A stretch of 64,000 nucleotides of DNA from Typhlomys cinereus (Eukaryota > Chordata > Mammalia > Rodentia > Platacanthomyidae): assembly GCA_023101885.1 (NCBI GenBank), contig JALPQD010000248.1, positions 1 through 64,000 of the forward strand, written 5' to 3'. The stretch's first letter is position 1. The number at the start of each line of letters is the position of its first letter. The translations under genes and the position numbers were made by a program. Positions 23,640-36,244 of this stretch are shown one piece after another. The notes under the pieces were generated by a model, which ran no database searches, had not been told where the DNA came from, and was given only the letters and a program-made list of their open reading frames with translations.

Positions 23640-24205
23640 AGCCTTCTCACCTATTTTATTTTGAGTGACACCATCATTAATTAGCCAGTGTCAATGGTCT
23701 AAGTGAGTCAGACCTTCATAAATACTGTCCTGTCTATGCTGTACATTATGGTTAGTATGCTTACTTTGCCAGTAGTGAGTCAAGACTGCCACTTGGCCCC
23801 TACTGCTCCTGTAGCCACCTATGACCCATTAATTTAATTCCACCAACTAGGCAACTGCGTCTCTCATTATTAGGGTTGGCACAGGGAGAAGAGAAATGGT
23901 AGGACCCTTCATATTCTATGGTGTCCCTCTCACCAATTTATTTAGTATGTTTCTGATAAAAAGGCATATCATCTGGATTCTGCCACTGAGAATTAGGATT
24001 TAAACAATGAATCTGTCAAGCATTCCAATTTCTCTGAGCCTCTTAATCCCGTCATCAACACTAAACTAAGGGATATCTGGAATCTCCAACTCTTTTTCAG
24101 AAGGCAAAACTTTAATATTTATTTCAGCCACCCAATCAAATGAACTTTTGGAACTATTTTTAAGTCTACAAGTAGAAGCATTAAACCTAGAATCTCTAAA
24201 CTGAA
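23640..24205 (-). mobile_element. Possible ERVL/MaLR internal remnant
   Basis: Several stretches (around 23790-23880 and 23930-24000) recall the internal, gag-related part of ERVL-MaLR elements read on the - strand. The translation has many stops and no diagnostic enzyme motif. I rely on memory of the family and would not defend exact borders. Confidence 0.3.
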
Positions 24206-24215
24206 CATGAAGGAT

Positions 24216-26500
24216 ATAAATGGCCCAATTAAAAAATGGGCTGTGGGGCTCAAAACAAACATTTCCGGGACAAAATCGAACTGTCTAACAAGTATATTAA
24301 AAAATGTTCCACATCCCTAGCCATCAGGAAAATGCAAGTCAAAACTACCCTGAGATATCATCTCAGCCTGGTCAGGACTGCAAACATCCACAATACAAAT
24401 ACCACTAAATGCTGGAGAGGATGTGGAAAGATGGGAACTCTCATACATTGCTGGTGGGAATGCAGGCTTTTACAAACACTCTGGCGATCAGTTTGGCAAT
24501 TACTAAAAAATTTAAGGACTGAAATCTCATATGGCCTTGCTGTACCTCTACTGGGAATAATCCCCTATAATGCAGAAATTCACTACAGTGACACAAGCAC
24601 AACCATGTTCTTTGCAGCACTATTTGAATAGCAAATCATGGAATCAACCCATGGATAATGAAAATGTGATACATTTACACAATGGAATACTACTCAGCCA
24701 TCAAAAAAATGAATTAGTGAAGTTTGCCAGGAAATAGATAAAATTGGAAAACTATTATGTTCAGTGAATTATCACATACAAAGAAAATTAGGCACCATAT
24801 GTACTCCCTAATATGTGGATTCTAGTTCCAAACCCACTTTATGTCATATTCAAAGGTAAATCTCTGTAATATCTACTGTAATCACAAAGGATTATAAATA
24901 GGCAGGGAGGGGAAGACAGACCTATGTTATGGTTCATTTTGGTGTCAATTTGACAATTGTGGACTCTTTGGGGCACAGCTGTGGAAGGTTAACGGTTGGA
25001 ATAGTCCCTGAACAAGTCTGTAGGTACTTGATTGATTGCTGTGGAGAACCCAGCCCATAGTGGGTGGTACTTTCCATTGGTGGACCAGATAACAGGAGGT
25101 GCAAAGAGGAGAGACTTACTCTTCCCTTATCATATGTCCACTTGCTGTGCAGTACACTTTGCATGCATTGTTCACTTTTAGAGAATTGTGGCCTTAATTT
25201 TGTTGCTGCTGCTGTTGTGTCCATCCTTGGTTGACTTGGAGCTTCACCTTTTCCACAATTTTGTTGCTGAGTGCCTTAAAGCCTGGTCTCTAGGCCTTGC
25301 TGCTGATCACTGTATATCACTGATGTTGGAACCCATCTGCTGTTCTTCATCCCAGCATCTTCAACCCTCCAGAGAAGTAAAGGCTTGAGACCTTCTTGGG
25401 ATCCTTTGTCTTTGGAGAACATTCTAGTTAAGAACAAGGTTGCTGTAGGTGGTTACCTTGAAGGACACTATTTTTATTGTGAGTTATTTTAATGAACTTA
25501 TTTTTATATATTACATTCTATAGATTCTGTTTCTTCAGAGAACCCTGACTAATACAACCTCAAAAGTAAGAAGATAGGGGATCATGCTTTGGTAGAAAAA
25601 ATATGCCATGGTCAAGTATTGCATGTAAGTAGCTAGACATCTGGTGCAACTCATTCTCACTTCGTTTCCTGGTTACTTGCAACTGAACAGGCTTGTTCTC
25701 ACCAATCAGGGAGGATAGAGGGACTGGCAGATAGATGGTAACCATCCTACAAATGGGGTACTGATCCCCCTTCACTGCTCTGTCCTACTCCTATACTTCT
25801 ATCTATCTTTGAGTCTCCTCTTATATTAAAATCTTCACTTAAACAGTCTTTTATCTTTGGTTAGGAGGTGACCTTCGATGCCAATCAGGATGCAGGCAAG
25901 GGCGGTGCAGGAAAGGCAAAACTGAAAACAACAAACCATAATTCAGAACACCAAAGACCCTACATTAATCACCTAGAACCAGACCAGCCAAATCTCTCCC
26001 CATCTTAAAGCTCAGGGAACCTTGTGGAAACGGATGTGGCAAGATTGTAAGAGCCTAAATGTGGGCTGCAGTAGCCATAATTGGACTTTGCATGACCTGC
26101 TCAAAGACTGACATGTCAGTAACCACCCACCCAATGTGGATCACAGGGGAGAAGGCTCCAGGCAGTAGGATCCTTAGAGGCAAGGGATTAAGCAGCCATA
26201 ATAGAGTTCCCAAACTACTGGGGAGCCCAAGAAGGGGCTCCTGGTTTTGCCACTGAATCCTGAACCCTCACTAGGATGGAGGACTCAGAGGGAGGTTTGG
26301 CGTTCACACAAGAGAATGCTCCAGGGGATAGGAGGTAGGAAGGGGGAGGCAGTGGAAAAGGAGAAGGGAGGGCCGTGAAAGGAAGGAGAGGAAAGGAGAG
26401 AATACAAGGGGGGATGACTGGGGAGGGGAGGAGTGAGGGAAAGGATGGAGTACCCTATTGAGCTTGTATGATTTGGAAAAAAATAGAAGGTGGGAAAAAA
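24216..26500 (+). mobile_element. L1 3' fragment: ORF2 end and 3' UTR, split by an LTR
   Basis: ORF2 sequence from TGGCCCAATTAAAAAATGGG (24219), with an open stretch of 131 codons at 24236-24631 including the knuckle CWRGCGKMGTLIHCWWEC. The 3' UTR starts near 24830. An LTR (24925-25556) interrupts it, and the UTR resumes at 25557 (AAGTAAGAAGAT...), continuing to its purine-rich tract (26330-26450) and A-rich tail. 5'-truncated. Confidence 0.85.
24925..25556 (+). mobile_element. Solo LTR of MLT1/MaLR type nested in an L1 3' UTR
   Basis: It starts TGTTATGG and ends AGAACCCTGACTAATACA, the classical 3' end of MLT1-like MaLR LTRs. It includes GGTGTCAATTTGACAATTG and CCCAGCCCATAGTGGGTGG near the start. 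The flanks ACCTA (24920-24924) and ACCTC (25557-25561) agree at four of five bases, as expected for a 5-bp target duplication. The surrounding L1 3' UTR is continuous when the LTR is removed. Confidence 0.8.
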
Positions 26501-27419
26501 ATAGCACATGAGTCAGGAACAATTGCATGATTTTGGGGGGAGGCACTTTAAGATTGTGTAAGGCACAGCTAATATCTACCAGAATGGAATTAAAGCAATG
26601 GTTAAAGAGGAAACTAAGTACATACTTGTGGGATGTAAAAAGTCCTGGCGTGGTTGAATGTGGATCATAGTGCTAGGGGTGTATTGTCTCCTGTGAGTTG
26701 TTCAGGGAAGATTGAAAGGTCCCACAAATGGTGAAGGCTATTGCCACTGGTGTTAGTTGTTCACCAAAGCTAATCAGTAAGATCCTATTGCTGAAGACAT
26801 CTCATGGTGTATGTTCAAGATAGCCTGGCCAGGTCAAAAAAAACAACCACTCTGATGGCCAGGCAAACCAGTGTAACCTTGAAGGCCTGGTGAGCAAGAA
26901 TCGAGTTCTGATGGCCTGGTCAGGTGGATGTGAGCATGGCCCTGCCCAGGTAGGCCAGTTGCCCCAGTAGCAAGTGGGTATGGCCCAGATTGTATGGTTG
27001 CCAGTGCATACACTCTGGTGCAATAGAACCAAGAACCTTTTGGGTATAACTAGCAGATTTCTAATTCAGCATAAGGCCCATTTGGAAAGGAAAGTTCAGA
27101 AGGAAAGTTCATATCTTGTACTGTGAGCCAAAACAAAGACCTATAGCTGGGGAGACCATAGGCCCTAATGGGGGGTCACTGAAATTATTGTGTTAAGTGG
27201 ATGTGATGCATCTTTGGAATTGCAGTCTAAACAACTGTGCTTATGCTTGTGGAATACCATTGCTATTGCCTTTGGCTGTGGAGTGGTTGTGACAGTGATG
27301 TTGTTCAGTGAGGGAGAGACTGATGACAATGGGTGAAGCTACTGAGAAGAAGTGACTGTTACTGACACCGTTGTCTGAGTGCCCAGCCATAAATGAACAT
27401 GAATGTCACCCTTTCTAAC
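26501..27419 (+). other. Probable older L1 3'-UTR-like sequence (Lx-like)
   Basis: No open frame with known motifs. From ~26750 the text resembles long 3' UTRs of older rodent L1 families as I recall them, including the end ...GTGCCCAGCCATAAATGAAC (27391) leading into the AACACTCAGGGAATATTGCAGAAGAGGAGG block shared with the L1 3' UTRs here. The assignment is tentative. Confidence 0.35.
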
Positions 27420-28045
27420 ACTCAGGGAATATTGCAGAAGAGGAGGTGGGAAAGATTAAGTGTCAGAGGAAAGGGGGAGTGTTGTGGGGCATTTTTTCCC
27501 TCTGAGCAGGCATCTTGACCTTTGACCCAGTCTCAGCCAGTAAACAAATACTGAGGCTACCAAGGCTTCTGAAACTGTCAATCTTGGAAGAGAGGAGATT
27601 TCTTCCAGGATAAAAATAAGGTTAGGGCTGTCGTAAGCCATAATAGGACTTTGCATGACCTGTGCAATGACTGACAAGTCAATGACCCTCCAAAGTCTAG
27701 CATGGATCACAGGCACTAGGATCCTTACAGCAAGGGATTCACAGTCACAGTATTGTTCCCATACTAAAGGGGAGCCCAAGAAAGGGCTCTGGGCAATGTC
27801 ACTGAGATCTTACATCTCATTAGAGTGGAGGACAGAGAGGGAAGTTTGCCTTTTACACTAAAGGATGTTCTAGGGAATGGGAGGGAGGAAGAGGGGAGCA
27901 CTGGGAGAAAGGGAGAGAAGGGGATGAAAAAAAGGGAAAGGGGGGAGAGTGCAAGGGGGACTGGGGAGGGGAATAGAGAAGGAGGGGACTGGGGTACTAT
28001 TAAGTTTGTATGACTGGGAAAAATAAATAAATATAATTAACAAAA
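27420..28045 (+). mobile_element. L1 3' UTR end
   Basis: The blocks ACTCAGGGAATATTGCAGAAG (27421), ATAATAGGACTTTGCATGACC (27641), ACTAAAGGGGAGCCCAAGAA (27763), a polypurine tract (27880-27990), CTATTAAGTTTGTATGACTG and an A-rich tail are in L1 3'-UTR order. A ~130-base stretch at 27475-27605 has no counterpart in the other copies. Confidence 0.8.
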
Positions 28046-28197
28046 AAGTTCTGGTGGTAGGATCCTCTCTTGCCAGCCAAGCAGTTAGAAAGTGAGTTAT
28101 TCAGCAGTCAGAAGCAGTCTAAAGGAATCCCCCCAGTGGGTTTCTGGAATCCATAACCTTGAATAGACGATGTCCAAAAAAAGATCAGAAAACTGAT

Positions 28198-28583
28198 TTT
28201 CATATTTAGGTACAGGTGTCAACTTAATAGTTGAGGGTTTGAGTTCTGGGCACATTTGTGGATAATTATTGTTTGGGTTAAGCCCAGTGAAGGCTGATGG
28301 GGAAGGCACAGGTGGGTGGGCTTAGGCACAGGAATAAAAATATAGAGAGCTGGTTGAGAAAATTGGCATCTTTGCATACACTTGGCCACTCATGTTGATC
28401 TGGCAAGTAAGGATCACCCCTCTTTCAACCATTATGTAGAGTGGTGTGGCCAGTTCCCTTGGCCCTGGTGTTGGTGCATGTTTTCCTATGGAGTTGGACT
28501 ACAGACTGTAACCAGACTGTTGTATGAAAGTAAACTCCTTGTTCCCTTAAATCATTTGATGGTCATTTATCAGCAACCATGCA
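28198..28583 (+). mobile_element. Solo LTR, ERVL-MaLR-like, copy 3
   Basis: It matches 11218-11628 over its length: GGTACAGGTGTCAACTTAAT, TTGAGGGTTTGAGTTCTGGG, GAGAGCTGGTTGAGA and GGTCATTTATCAGCAACCAT, ending GCA. The start base is less certain than in copies 1 and 2. Confidence 0.65.
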
Positions 28584-29223
28584 GGTGAAAATACATATAT
28601 ACATATATACGACTATTTGATCACATTTATTATTAAGGCAAGGACTTACTCTTAATTTTTCTCAATATTTGATACTTTCATAAATAAAATGAAATATATT
28701 TTTCATTTCATATTCCCCAATCCAATCTTCTCCTCCTTTTCCACCTCACACTTTTTTTTCATCACTGTCATGCCTCCCAGTTTCATGCCTATTAGTGTGT
28801 CTACCCACTGGGTTTCATCTGACATAGCAATACTGATAGGAAGGCAGGGCCTTCCATTGAAACAAAAGTTTTTTAATCACTTAAGTTATCTAGCTAGCTT
28901 TCTCTTGAACTTCCCTGTGTTGTCTATGCAGAGAGCTTGGATTACAAGAAGCGACCACTCCGCGACATTTATGTGGGTTTTGGAATGCAAGATCTCCAAT
29001 TCTTCTGCTAGCTAGGCAAATGCCTTATCCATGGAGTCCATCTGCTTTATCCTTCCACTTGTTTTATCCTCAGTATTAGCAGGAAGGACTAGCATTATAC
29101 TACATGTTAGTTCGTTGTGGGGTTTTCTCTAGAGGTAGGTGATCTTGAGGCTATAAGTCCATTTCCTTGTGTTTAAGCACTGGGGAAAATGTCAAGTTTT
29201 CCAAGGAATTTTTCATATTTGTC
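28584..29223. other. No firmly recognised feature
   Basis: AT-rich sequence with a 108-codon open frame (28689-29015, +) that has no known motif. The part 28880-29040 faintly resembles a degenerate SINE on the - strand but lacks a clear promoter box. Its right end is the L1-C target site. Confidence 0.3.
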
Positions 29224-29233
29224 TGTCATGTAT
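29224..29233. repeat. Left target-site duplication of L1-C
   Basis: TGTCATGTAT, repeated at 35896-35905; both copies continue into T-rich sequence. Confidence 0.75.
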
Positions 29234-30258
29234 TTTTTTTAATTTTTTTAATTAATTAATTTATTTATTTATTTCCGCTTATACGAACTTAATAGGTACA
29301 CCAGTCCCCTCCCCCTTCCCCCCTCCCTGGACCCCCTATCTCCCTCCCTCTTTTTCCCTTCCTTTCCTGCCCCTCCCTCTCTATCTCCCAGTGCCTCCTC
29401 CCCCCACACCCTCCTCTCCGATGAGGTGTAAGGACTCAGTGGCATTTCCTAGAACTCTTTCTTGTGTTCTCCATAAATATAAGAACACTATTGTGGCTGT
29501 TAATCCCTAGCTTCTAAGGATCCTAGTACCTTTAGTCCCTGCTAGACTTTGAGGAATCAATAATGTGTTGGTCATTGCACAGGTCATACAAAGTCCTATT
29601 ATGATTGCTTCAGCCCTAACTTGTGTGGAGTATCTTGCATATCATTACTCCTCCTCATCCTTGTACTTACACTCTTACCATCCCCTCTTCCGCAAATTTC
29701 TGTAAGCATCAGGATGGGGAGAGATTAGGATGGCCTGGTGCTAGGTGGTTGATATAGAGTCTCTGATGTTCTGAATTACAGTTTGTTGTGTGTTTTTTTT
29801 TTCAGTTTTGCTGCTCCTGCAATGCCCTTTGCTCAATCCTGATGGGTATTGGATGTAACCACCTGGCTAGAGCTAAAAAGCTGTTAAAATAGAGTCTTAT
29901 TATAAAAGTTTATTGAAAGGTAGATGGAAGAAAATAGGAGACCATGGTGAGGGGGGGGTCAGTCTCCCATTTGCACAATGGTTACTTTCTATCTGCCAGA
30001 CTATATGCCCTCCCCATCTGGTGAGATCATATACCATCATTTGTAGATGATCAGGAAGGAAAATCTGTGAACTTAACCAGATGTCTCATTACTTACTTGC
30101 AGTCCTGTTGGCCTATTTTCTCTGCTGTAACATAATCCCCCCTCTCTCCTTGTTTCTAGTGTGGCCTTCCTTCCCCTTCCCTCTTGTTTATAATTTTTGC
30201 AATTACCGTGAGTATTACAGAGATTTATTTTTGAGTGTGTCTCTAAGTGGGTTTGGTA
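29234..30258 (-). other. L1-C 3' UTR
   Basis: The reverse complement of the L1 3' UTR, from the ATTTCCGCTTATACGAACTT block and pyrimidine-rich complement of the polypurine tract (29305-29420) to the ORF2 stop. Landmarks ATGCCCTTTGCTCAATCCTGA (29822) and ATGCCCTCCCCATCTGG (30005) match the other copies. Confidence 0.85.
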
Positions 30259-33200
30259 CTAGAATCCAGCTATTAGGGAGTACATACGGTCCTTAATTTT
30301 CTGTGTCTGGAATATTGCACTTAACATAATTTTTTCTAATTCCATCCATTTCACGGCAAATTACATTAATTCATCATTTTTGATGGCTGAGTAGTATTCC
30401 ATTGTATAAACGTACCACATTTTCCTTATCCACTTGGCAACCGTTGGACATTTGGGTTGATTCCATGACTTTGCTATTGTAAACAGTGCTGCTATGAACA
30501 TGGTCATGCTTCTGCTATCGAGGTCAATTTTTGCTGTATGGGGGATTATTCCCAAAAGTGGAATAGCAGGGTCATATGGCATTACAATTGTTAACTTCCT
30601 TAAGAATCGCCAGACAGCTTGCCAGAGTGGTTGTATGAGCTTGCATTCCCACCAGCAATGTAGAAGAGTTCCCCTCTCTCCATATCTTCTCCAGCATTTG
30701 GTGTTGTTTGTATTGTGGATTTTTGCCATCCTGACTGGGGTGAGATAATCTCAGGGAAGTTTTGATTTGCATTTCCCTTATGGCTAAGTATGAGGAGCAT
30801 TTTTTAAGATATTTGTTAGACATTTTAATTTCGTCCCTGGTAAAGTTTCTTTTAAGTTCCAAGGCCCGTTTTTTAATTGGGCTATTTGTTTCCTTGGTGT
30901 TTAGTTTTCTAAGTTCTTTATGCATTCTGGATAATAGAGCTCTATCAGATATGTGGTTAGTGAAGATTTTCTCCCATTCTGTGGGTTGCCTTTGTTACGA
31001 TCTCTTTATCTGAACAGAAGCTCTTTAATTTCACCAGATCCCAACTTTTGAGAGTTGATAGCAGTGACTGTGCTATTGGATGTCTGTTTAGGAACTGTTG
31101 GCCTAGTCCAATCAGCTCAAGGGAGTTCCCTACCTTTCAACTATGATTTTTATAGTCTCTGGCCTGATATCAAGGTCCTTGATCCATTTGAAATTAAGTC
31201 TTGTATATGGTGACAAGCACGGGTACAGTTTTAATCTTCTGCATGTGGATATCCAGTTTTGCCAGCACCATTTGTTGAAGATGCTATTCTTTTTCCATTG
31301 GATTTTTTGGGCCCCTTTGTCAAAGATCAGATGGGTGTAGTTGTGTGGGCTTATATCTGGGTCTTTAACCCTTATCCATTGATCTGTGTGTCTATTTGGG
31401 AGCCAAAACCAGGCTGTTTTTACAATATGGATTTGTAGTATAGACTAAGGTTTGGTATGGTGATTCCTTCAGCAGTGTTTTTGTTACTCAGGATTGTCTC
31501 TGCTATCCTGGGTCTTTTGTGCCTCCACATGAATTTTGAGATTGTTTGGTCAACTTTTTAAAGAATTACTTTGGGATTTAAATTGATAAAGCATTGAATC
31601 TGCATATTGCCTTGGGTAGGATGGTCATTTTTATGATGTTGTTTCTGCCAATCCAGGAACATGGGAGGTCTTCTGACCTTCTGGTGTCTTCTGCAATTTC
31701 TTTCTTTAGGGTTTTAAAGTTTTCACTGTAAAGATCTCTTACTTCCTTGGTTAGGTTTATGCCAAGGTATTTTATTTTTTTAGGGGCTATAGTAAATGGG
31801 TTTGTTTCTCTCAGGGCTTTTTCACTGCTTTCATTCTGTGTATATAGGAAAGCCAACTGATTTTTGTACATTTATTTTGTATCCTGCCACTCTGCTGAAC
31901 TTTTGTATTAGTTCCAGGAGCTTCCTGGTGGAGTTTTGGGATCACTCAGGTATAAGATCATGTCATCTGCAAATAGAGATAAGTTGATTTCTTCCTTGCC
32001 AATTTGAATCCCTTTTATGTCCCTTTCTTGTCTTATGTCTTTAGCTAAGACTTCAAGTACAATATTGAATAGAAATGGTGAGTGGACAGCCTTGTCTAGT
32101 TCCTGATTGAAGCGGGAATGCCTCAAGTTTTTCCCCATTGAGTATAATCCTTGCTGTTGGCTTGTTGTAGACAGCTTTTATTATATTGATAAAAGTTCCT
32201 TCCATTCCATCCTTCTCTAGGGTTTTGATCATAAAGGGCTGTTGGATCTTGTCAAATGCTTTCTCTGCATCTATTGAGATTGTCATGTGGTCTTGAATTT
32301 TGGACTGTTTTTTTAAGGTGAATTACATTCATTGATTTGCGTATGTTGAACCAACCTTGTGTTCCCGGGATAAACCCTACTTGATCCCCGTGAATGATCT
32401 TTTGATATGTTTTTGAATCTGATTTGCTAAGACTTTATTATGAATCTTTGAATCTGTGTTCATCAAAGAGATTGGCCTATGGTTTTCTTTTGTAAGTTAT
32501 CTTTATTAGGTTTTGGGATTAAGACGATATTAGCTTCATAGAAAGAATTTGGTAGCGTTACTTCCTTTGCTATTTGATGGAACAGTTTAAGAAGTATTAG
32601 TGTTTTTAACTCCTTAAATGTCTGGTAGAACTGTGTGCTGTATCCATCTGGTCCAGGACATTTTTTCATGGGAAGATTTGAGCTTACTTCATTGATTTCC
32701 TCATGTGTTATAGGGCTATTTAAATAATTCACAACTTCCTGATTCAATTTTGGTAAGTTGTACTTATGCATTTCTTTTGTGTTGTCAAATTTCACAGAAT
32801 ATAAGTTTTTAAAATAAGACGTTATAATGCTCTGAGTTTCTTGGGTATAAGTAGTAATAACTCCATTTTCATTTCTAATTTTGTTAATTTGGGTTTTCTC
32901 TCTCTGCTTTTGGTTAATTTAGCCAAGGGTGCATCAATCTTACTGATTTTTTCAAAGAACCAGCTTTTTGACTTGTTGATTTTCTGTATCATTTTCCTCA
33001 TCTCAGTTTCAGATATTTGTCCCCTTATTTTGCTACTGCTTTTGGGATCTGATTGCTCTAGTGTCTATAAAGCTTTAAGCTGCATTGTTAAGTTATTTAA
33101 TTGTGATGTTTCCATTTTTTTTTGATATAGGCATTAAGAGCTAAGAACTTACCTCTTAGGACAGCTTTCATTGTGTCCCAAAGATTTTGGTAAGTTGTAT

Positions 33201-34026
33201 TTTCATTATCATTCGCTTTCAGGAAATCTTGAATTTCCTTTTTAATTTCTTCCTGAATCCAGTTCTCATTCAGCATCATATTGTTAAGTTTCCAGGAGTT
33301 AGTGTATTTTCTGTTGTTTTCTTGTGTTGTGGATGTCAAGCTTTATACCATGGTGGACTGATAGGGTACTGGCTAGAATTTCAATTTTCTTGTATATGTG
33401 GAGATTGGTTTTATGAAACAATATGTGATCTATTTTGGAGAAAGGTCCGTGTGCTGCTGAGCAAAATGTGTATTCTTGGGTGTGTGGATGAAAAGTTCGA
33501 TAAATATCTGTAAGGTCCTTTTCAGTAAGGGTTTGATTAAGTTCCAAAGTGTCTCTATTAATCTTTTGACCTGTTGATCTATCCCATGTTCAGAGGGTGG
33601 TATTGAAATCCCCAAGAATTATCGTTTCATGATTGATTTCTCGCTTTAGACACTGTAGGGTTTGCTTAATGAATGTGGATTGGCCCACATTACGTGCATA
33701 TATGTTCAGTATTGTGACTCTTCCTGGTGTATTGTACGTGTGACGAAAATGTAGTATCCATCTGTGTCTCTTATGATTATTTTTGGTTCGAAGTCCACTT
33801 TTGGCTACCCCTGCCTGTTTCCTGGTTCCATTAGCTTGCAGAATTTTCAACCAGCCTTTTATTTTTAGGATGTGCCTATGTATTGTGGTGAGATGAGTGT
33901 CTGATGGTAGCAGATTGATGGATTGTGATTTTTGATCCAAGTTTGAAATCTGTGTCTCTTGATTGGTGATTTAATTCCATTGACATTTAATCTTATAATG
34001 GAGAAATTATTTTTAATTCTGGATAT
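30259..34026 (-). pseudogene. L1-C ORF2 pseudogene
   Basis: It runs from the position of the ORF2 start, where ATG has become ATA (34024-34026), to the conserved stop at 30259-30261. The endonuclease keeps ILGDFN (~33620), but LSDHHG reads LSVHHG (~33355), a lost active-site aspartate. The RT box FADD is intact (~31970), and QGCPL is present at ~32090. The knuckle [18 protein letters not shown] (30640-30700) has its second cysteine changed to tyrosine. The frame is broken into at least nine open pieces, the longest around 120 codons. Confidence 0.88.
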
Positions 34027-34083
34027 TTTTTATTTTTAGTGGCTTTTGTAAGTGTATTATTTGGCTTTTAGGTTTTGATGGTA

Positions 34084-35143
34084 TTATACTTCTCTTCTGT
34101 CCTCCTGGATATGCTTGTTTTTTCTTCAAGCTTGAGTATCATTTGTATCATTTTTTGAAGGCCTGGTTTTGTAGACATGCAAGCTTTCAAGTTGTCTTTG
34201 TGCTAGAAAACTTTTCTTTCTACCTCGATGATGATGGATAGTTTTGCCAGGTATATCAGCCTGGGTTGACATTTTTGCTTATTTAATACTTGAAGTACGT
34301 CTCTCCAAGCTCTTCTTGCTTTTACTGTTTCGACTGAGAAGTCATTTGTTATTTTAATACATTTACCTTTAAAAGTGACTTGTTTTTTTTTTTTTTTTTC
34401 CCTTGAAGCTTTTAGCACCTTTTCTTTGTTTTGAGTGTGGAGTGTTTTCGCTATTACTTGCCATGGCGAGTTTCTCTTTTGGTCATATCTGTTTGGGGTG
34501 CGGAATGCCTCTTGTATTTGGATGGGCCTCTCATTCTTTAGATGAAGAAAGTTTTCCTTGATGATAATTTGAAAAATTTCCTCGGTTGTGGTATTTTGGG
34601 ATTCTTGCTCTGGTATTCCATGAACACGCATGTTAGGCTTCTTCACAGTGTCCCATAAATTTTGAATATTCCTTTCAAGAATCTTTTTGGCTTTAACAAC
34701 ATCTTCCATTGAGCTGGTTAATACTCCCACTTTGTCTTCAAGGTCTGAAGTTCTATTTTCTGCTTCAGTAGTTCTGCTGATAAAACTTAATGTTGAGTTC
34801 TGGGTTGAGGATATCTTGTCTTCTAGTTCGATTTTAAACTCTGCTTGAGACTGTTTTAACTGCTCGATGCCTATTTTTGTTTCTTGAATTGTTTTTCTCA
34901 ACTCCTCCAAGTGTCTGTTGTTTTCCTTTTCAAAGTGGCTCCTCCCGGATTTTCTCATTCATAGTATTGATCATGGTAATGATCATGCTTTGAAAGTTGT
35001 TAGTTATCCTGGGCCTGGCTTTCTTGGTTATTTTCTGTGAATTTGTCTTGGTTTGAATCGATCATTGTGGGGTTATTTCTTTAGGTGGGAGATTTGTCTT
35101 CTTGGGTTTTGTTTCTCATGGATCTGCGTTTTGACTTGGGCAT
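34084..35143 (-). pseudogene. L1-C ORF1 pseudogene
   Basis: The start codon is at 35143 (the MPKSK-type N-terminus), and the normal stop position is at 34084-34086. The first ~60 codons are out of frame with the rest. From 34958 to 34203 the frame is open for 251 codons: coiled coil, GIPEQESQNTTTEEIFQ, PNRYDQKRNSPWQVIAK and TVKARRAWRDVLQVLN. An expanded A-run (T-run at 34383-34399) adds lysines in the linker between the RRM and C-terminal domain. Confidence 0.87.
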
Positions 35144-35895
35144 TGTTGTTTTGTCTTAAGACCTTTCAGATTCTGTGTGTTTTTGACTGAACTGATCTAG
35201 TTGATATTAATATTCTCTAGCAGTTGTTGCTAGTGGTTCCCTTGGAAGTGGGTACATTTGTCTGTTGTTATTATTTCCTGGGTGTGGTATTAGGCTGTTA
35301 GTATATCAATTAAGACAGGTTTAGTAGACAGGATGTAAATATTAGTGTGGTAGTGCACTTTTACAATTTAGTACCTTGATGGTATGTGAGGGTGAGTGGT
35401 ATAGTCCCTGAAGTTTTATATGGTTTTGGGGTGGCTATATGAAAAAGTTAATCTATTGTGATTCATAATTAAAAGAAGCAGGATGGTAAAAAGAGGTTTA
35501 CTTATCTTTGGGCTGGCTGTGAAGAATTTCTCCCATGTGATAGGATGATTTTAGAGGACTTCAGATGTATGGCATTTGTCCCCTAGAGCTTTGCTTGGGT
35601 TTTCTTTGGATTTTGTTGATTTCTGAGGAGCAGTGTGTCCTTCCTGAGATGCAGGGTGACCTGAAGCTTCCAGGGTGGCTGGGCGGGTGGACCAGCAAAG
35701 GGGCTATTGGTGTGCTAACTGCGCACTTCACCTGGGACCCGTGGAGTGGCCTAGAGTTCCAGCCAACCCCAGGCAGGCTGGATGCTTCTCAGGCTAGCCT
35801 GTGGGAGGAGCTGGGATGGGCTTGTGGGGGTTACCTGAGATGTAGAGTGACCGGGAGCATCTGGAAAGGGTGGGCTGGTGGAGCAGCAAAAGGGG
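35144..35895 (-). promoter_or_regulatory. L1-C 5' UTR with ~191-bp monomer
   Basis: In window coordinates CTGAGATGCAGGGTGACC (35644) recurs as CTGAGATGTAGAGTGACC (35835), 191 bp apart, and both are followed by a GCTGG-GG-CAGCAAA-GGGG block. So about 1.3 monomers remain before the target duplication. The tether between monomer and ORF1 matches that of L1-A, L1-E and L1-F. Promoter activity is inferred from the mouse L1 analogy. Confidence 0.7.
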
Positions 35896-35905
35896 TGTCA
35901 TGTAT
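35896..35905. repeat. Right target-site duplication of L1-C
   Basis: TGTCATGTAT, partner of 29224-29233. Confidence 0.75.
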
Positions 35906-36182
35906 ATTTTTCTCTATTATTTGTTTACTTGAGAGTGGAAAAAGAGAGAAAGTGAGATGAGAATATGACAGGAAAAGAGAATTGAGGGACAGAGAGAGAG
36001 AGAGAGAGAGAATAAAAGATAAGAATTGTTCCCATTCATAGTATATTGTACCAATGGGGATAAGGGGGCAATTTTTAGAAGTCAGTTCTCTTTCACCACC
36101 ATGTGGAATTCTAGGAATCAACCCAGAACTCCAAGTGTACAATCAGGCCCCTTACCCAGTAAGCCATCTCTCCAGCCCTGTT
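35906..36182 (-). mobile_element. tRNA-derived SINE with AG/CT-rich tail
   Basis: On the - strand it starts CAGGGCTGGAGAGATGGCTT, close to the B2 head, with A-box TGGCTTACTGGG and a B-box-like GGGTTGATTCC, then ACATGGTGG, a unique body and an (AG)n stretch at 35990-36011. The body differs from the SINE at 45074-45402 although the heads agree, so at least two related SINE families are present. Transcribed by RNA polymerase III if active; here just a remnant. Confidence 0.75.
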
Positions 36183-36244
36183 TTGTCATATTTAATGCAC
36201 GATCCATCCCTATGCATCTCTTCAAAAAATGAATGCTTCAAAAT

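Larger units (their letters stand above)
29234..35895 (-). mobile_element. L1-C, full-length L1
   Basis: A complete order on the - strand: 5' UTR with monomer repeat, ORF1, ORF2, 3' UTR and poly(A) (poly(T) at 29234). Length ~6.66 kb. A 10-bp target duplication flanks it (29224-29233 and 35896-35905). It inserted beside or within the tail of a SINE on its right (35906-36182). Both ORFs carry several stops or frameshifts, so it is dead. Confidence 0.88.

Noticed and set aside
23640..24205. Confident endogenous retrovirus with coding genes
   Set aside because: Only a vague resemblance to MaLR internal sequence; no protease, RT or envelope motif is visible. Left as a low-confidence feature.
28689..29015. 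108-codon frame as a host gene
   Set aside because: Phenylalanine/serine-rich low-complexity start and no recognisable domain.
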